Below, piece by piece: positions 5,575 through 6,434 of a stretch of DNA of 6,434 nucleotides. The number at the start of each line of letters is the position of its first letter. The first letter of the stretch is position 1. The stretch comes from UBA5760 sp964649385. GTDB lineage: Bacteria; Chloroflexota; Dehalococcoidia; Dehalococcoidales; UBA5760. The stretch covers positions 1-6,434 of the forward strand of contig CAZYRA010000068.1 of assembly GCA_964649385.1 (NCBI GenBank), read 5' to 3'. A model generated the notes under the pieces. That model did no database searches and was not told the origin of the DNA. It saw only the letters and a list, made by a program, of their open reading frames with translations. The position numbers were made by a program, and so were the translations under genes.

Positions 5575-5896
5575 GACGGAAATCAAAAACAAGCTGGAGT
5601 CCTATGAAGGGATGCTGGCCGGAATGGAAGCCGGGCAGGAAATCGCCAACCCGGACATATTCCTGACGTTCAGCCGGCATTTCCCCGGGGAGGTGATGGA
5701 GCTGCTGGGTTCCGCTTCCCGAGCCGAGATGCTGATCCAGAGGATGCCGCCGGAGGACCGGCCGTGGGTCAAACAGTGGTTCAGCTCGCTGGCCGCGTTT
5801 GCCCGGCAGGTGCTGGAAACCAGGATAGGCATCCTCGGATGGGTGCTGGAGAAGGAAACGGGCGGAGAGGGGGTGACCGGCGACCAGGGAATTTAG
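5564..5896 (+). CDS. Small helical protein of unknown function
   Basis: This is a 110-aa soluble protein. The start is ATG at 5564, overlapping the end of the AAA+ gene by 11 nt, behind an excellent Shine-Dalgarno sequence; it is probably made with that ATPase. It is predicted to be almost all helix: a charged N-terminal helix (KNETEIKNKLESYEGMLA), a middle region (DIFLTFSRHFPGEVMELLG), MPPEDRPW as a turn, and a long amphipathic helix (WVKQWFSSLAAFARQVLE). The tail is Gly-rich and acidic. There is no cysteine, signal peptide or membrane segment. The family is not recognised. Being coupled to the AAA+ gene, a partner or adaptor of the ATPase is plausible, but this is inference only. Confidence 0.75.
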   Translation: MKNETEIKNKLESYEGMLAGMEAGQEIANPDIFLTFSRHFPGEVMELLGSASRAEMLIQRMPPEDRPWVKQWFSSLAAFARQVLETRIGILGWVLEKETGGEGVTGDQGI

Positions 5897-6022
5897 CTAC
5901 GATTTTGAGGTTTTACTCGTGGTCGAAAACCAACCATTTAGCTTCGGCGGTTTGACCGCTGGCCGACCATATCAAACACGATGGCCAGACCAGCGGACAG
6001 CCACTTCAGCTTCAATGGTCGG
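5881..6022. promoter_or_regulatory. Non-coding stretch with inverted half-sites, possible operator/promoter region
   Basis: Bases 5897-6034 hold no gene. Six-base elements alternate in direction: CGACCA 5881-5886 (in the previous gene), TGGTCG 5920-5925, CGACCA 5964-5969, TGGTCG 6016-6021. The last pair extends to CCGACCAT/ATGGTCGG (5963-5970/6015-6022). CCGCTGG (5956-5962) also mirrors CCAGCGG (5990-5996), CTGGCC (5959-5964) mirrors GGCCAG (5983-5988), and GCGGT-TTG-ACCGC forms a hairpin at 5947-5959. A TTGACC at 5952-5957 could be a -35 box, but no good -10 box follows. This is the longest non-coding stretch in the window and precedes an HTH protein, which fits an autoregulated operator. 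No binding site is proven. Confidence 0.4.
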
Positions 6023-6034
6023 AAAGGAGGCAAA

Positions 6035-6434
6035 ATGGATGACCAGTTCATACAATCGGTAAAGGAGCTTAAGGAGCAGGGCCTGTCCCAACGGGACATG
6101 GCGGCGGAACTGAAGGTAACCCGCAGCCGCGTTCAGGAGGCTTTAAAGAAGCTAAATCCTCCGGCCGAGAGCAAGGCGCTGGTGCCGGAGGAAAAGCTGC
6201 GTGAGATTATTCGCGAAGAGCTGGAGCGCGCCCATGATGCGGAAGATGAGGATGAGAATATCAACGGACGGTTCCCCGTGATACGCAAGATGGGCGGGGG
6301 CATGGAGATGATCGCCCCGGAAGCGGTGCTGCGCCAGTACATGGGAGGAACTCCGGAGGAAGAGCTTGAGCTGCGGGCAATCATGAAGTTCCGGGCGGCC
6401 ATGCTCATGGTCATGGACCTGGTCAATGTGCAGA
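6035..6434 (+). CDS. Helix-turn-helix DNA-binding protein, N-terminal part (cut by window end)
   Basis: The frame is open from ATG 6035 to the last base, giving 133 residues. AAAGGAGG (6023-6030) lies 4 nt before the start. Residues 5-40 form a clear helix-turn-helix: helix VKELKEQG, then LSQRDMAAELKVTRSRVQEA, with the MAAELKVTRSRV core of Sigma-70 r4/MarR/resolvase-type HTHs. A linker (NPPAESKALVPEEK) leads to an acidic helix (LREIIREELERAHDAEDEDE). A further conserved-looking region follows: GRFPVIRKMGGGMEMIAPEA, then an acidic helix with many Met (M117, M123, M125, M127). It is likely a transcription regulator or phage-type DNA-binding protein. The C-terminal region, which could define the family, lies beyond the window. 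The inverted half-sites just upstream could be its own operator; this is inference. Confidence 0.8.
   Translation, partial: MDDQFIQSVKELKEQGLSQRDMAAELKVTRSRVQEALKKLNPPAESKALVPEEKLREIIREELERAHDAEDEDENINGRFPVIRKMGGGMEMIAPEAVLRQYMGGTPEEELELRAIMKFRAAMLMVMDLVNVQ

Noticed and set aside
5952..5982. Sigma-70 promoter with TTGACC as -35
   Set aside because: The best -10 candidate (CACGAT, 19-bp spacing) matches only three of six consensus bases; not supported as a separate feature.

Overview
The window is a compact, one-directional accessory gene block. All eleven supported genes lie on the + strand. They are tightly packed, with stop/start overlaps at 1708-1711 and 5564-5574, a directly abutting stop and start at 2304/2307, and strong Shine-Dalgarno sequences (GAGGGAGG, AAGGAGG, GGAGGTGATT). 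The DNA is moderately GC-rich, Arg codons AGG/CGG are common, and TTG starts are used. This points to a bacterium or bacterial mobile element, possibly a Chloroflexota- or Bacillota-type anaerobe from a metagenome. The lineage is a guess, not shown by the sequence. No rRNA, tRNA, CRISPR, IS, integrase or virion gene is visible.

Left block (1-4543): the C-terminus of an unrecognised protein overlaps a DnaC/IstB-type AAA+ ATPase with an N-terminal zinc finger, a likely replicative helicase loader. Next come a small unrecognised protein whose coding DNA contains a strong inverted repeat, a small Cys-rich protein, a two-helix membrane protein, a small J-domain protein (HPD motif), a 576-aa protein with an N-terminal zinc-binding pattern and a conserved-looking C-terminus, and a zinc-finger protein that runs into a 100-N scaffold gap (4544-4643).

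Right block (4645-6434): a winged-helix plus MoxR/RuvB-like AAA+ ATPase with the variant Walker A GPPALAKT, then a 110-aa helical protein. A roughly 140-bp non-coding stretch with several inverted repeats follows, and then an HTH protein cut by the window edge.

The most reasonable reading is the replication/regulation part of a prophage, plasmid or integrative element: loader ATPase, J-domain co-chaperone, zinc-finger nucleic-acid-binding proteins, a second AAA+ ATPase and an HTH regulator. The sequence supports the individual domains. How the genes work together is inference. The gap means the left and right blocks are joined only by scaffolding evidence.
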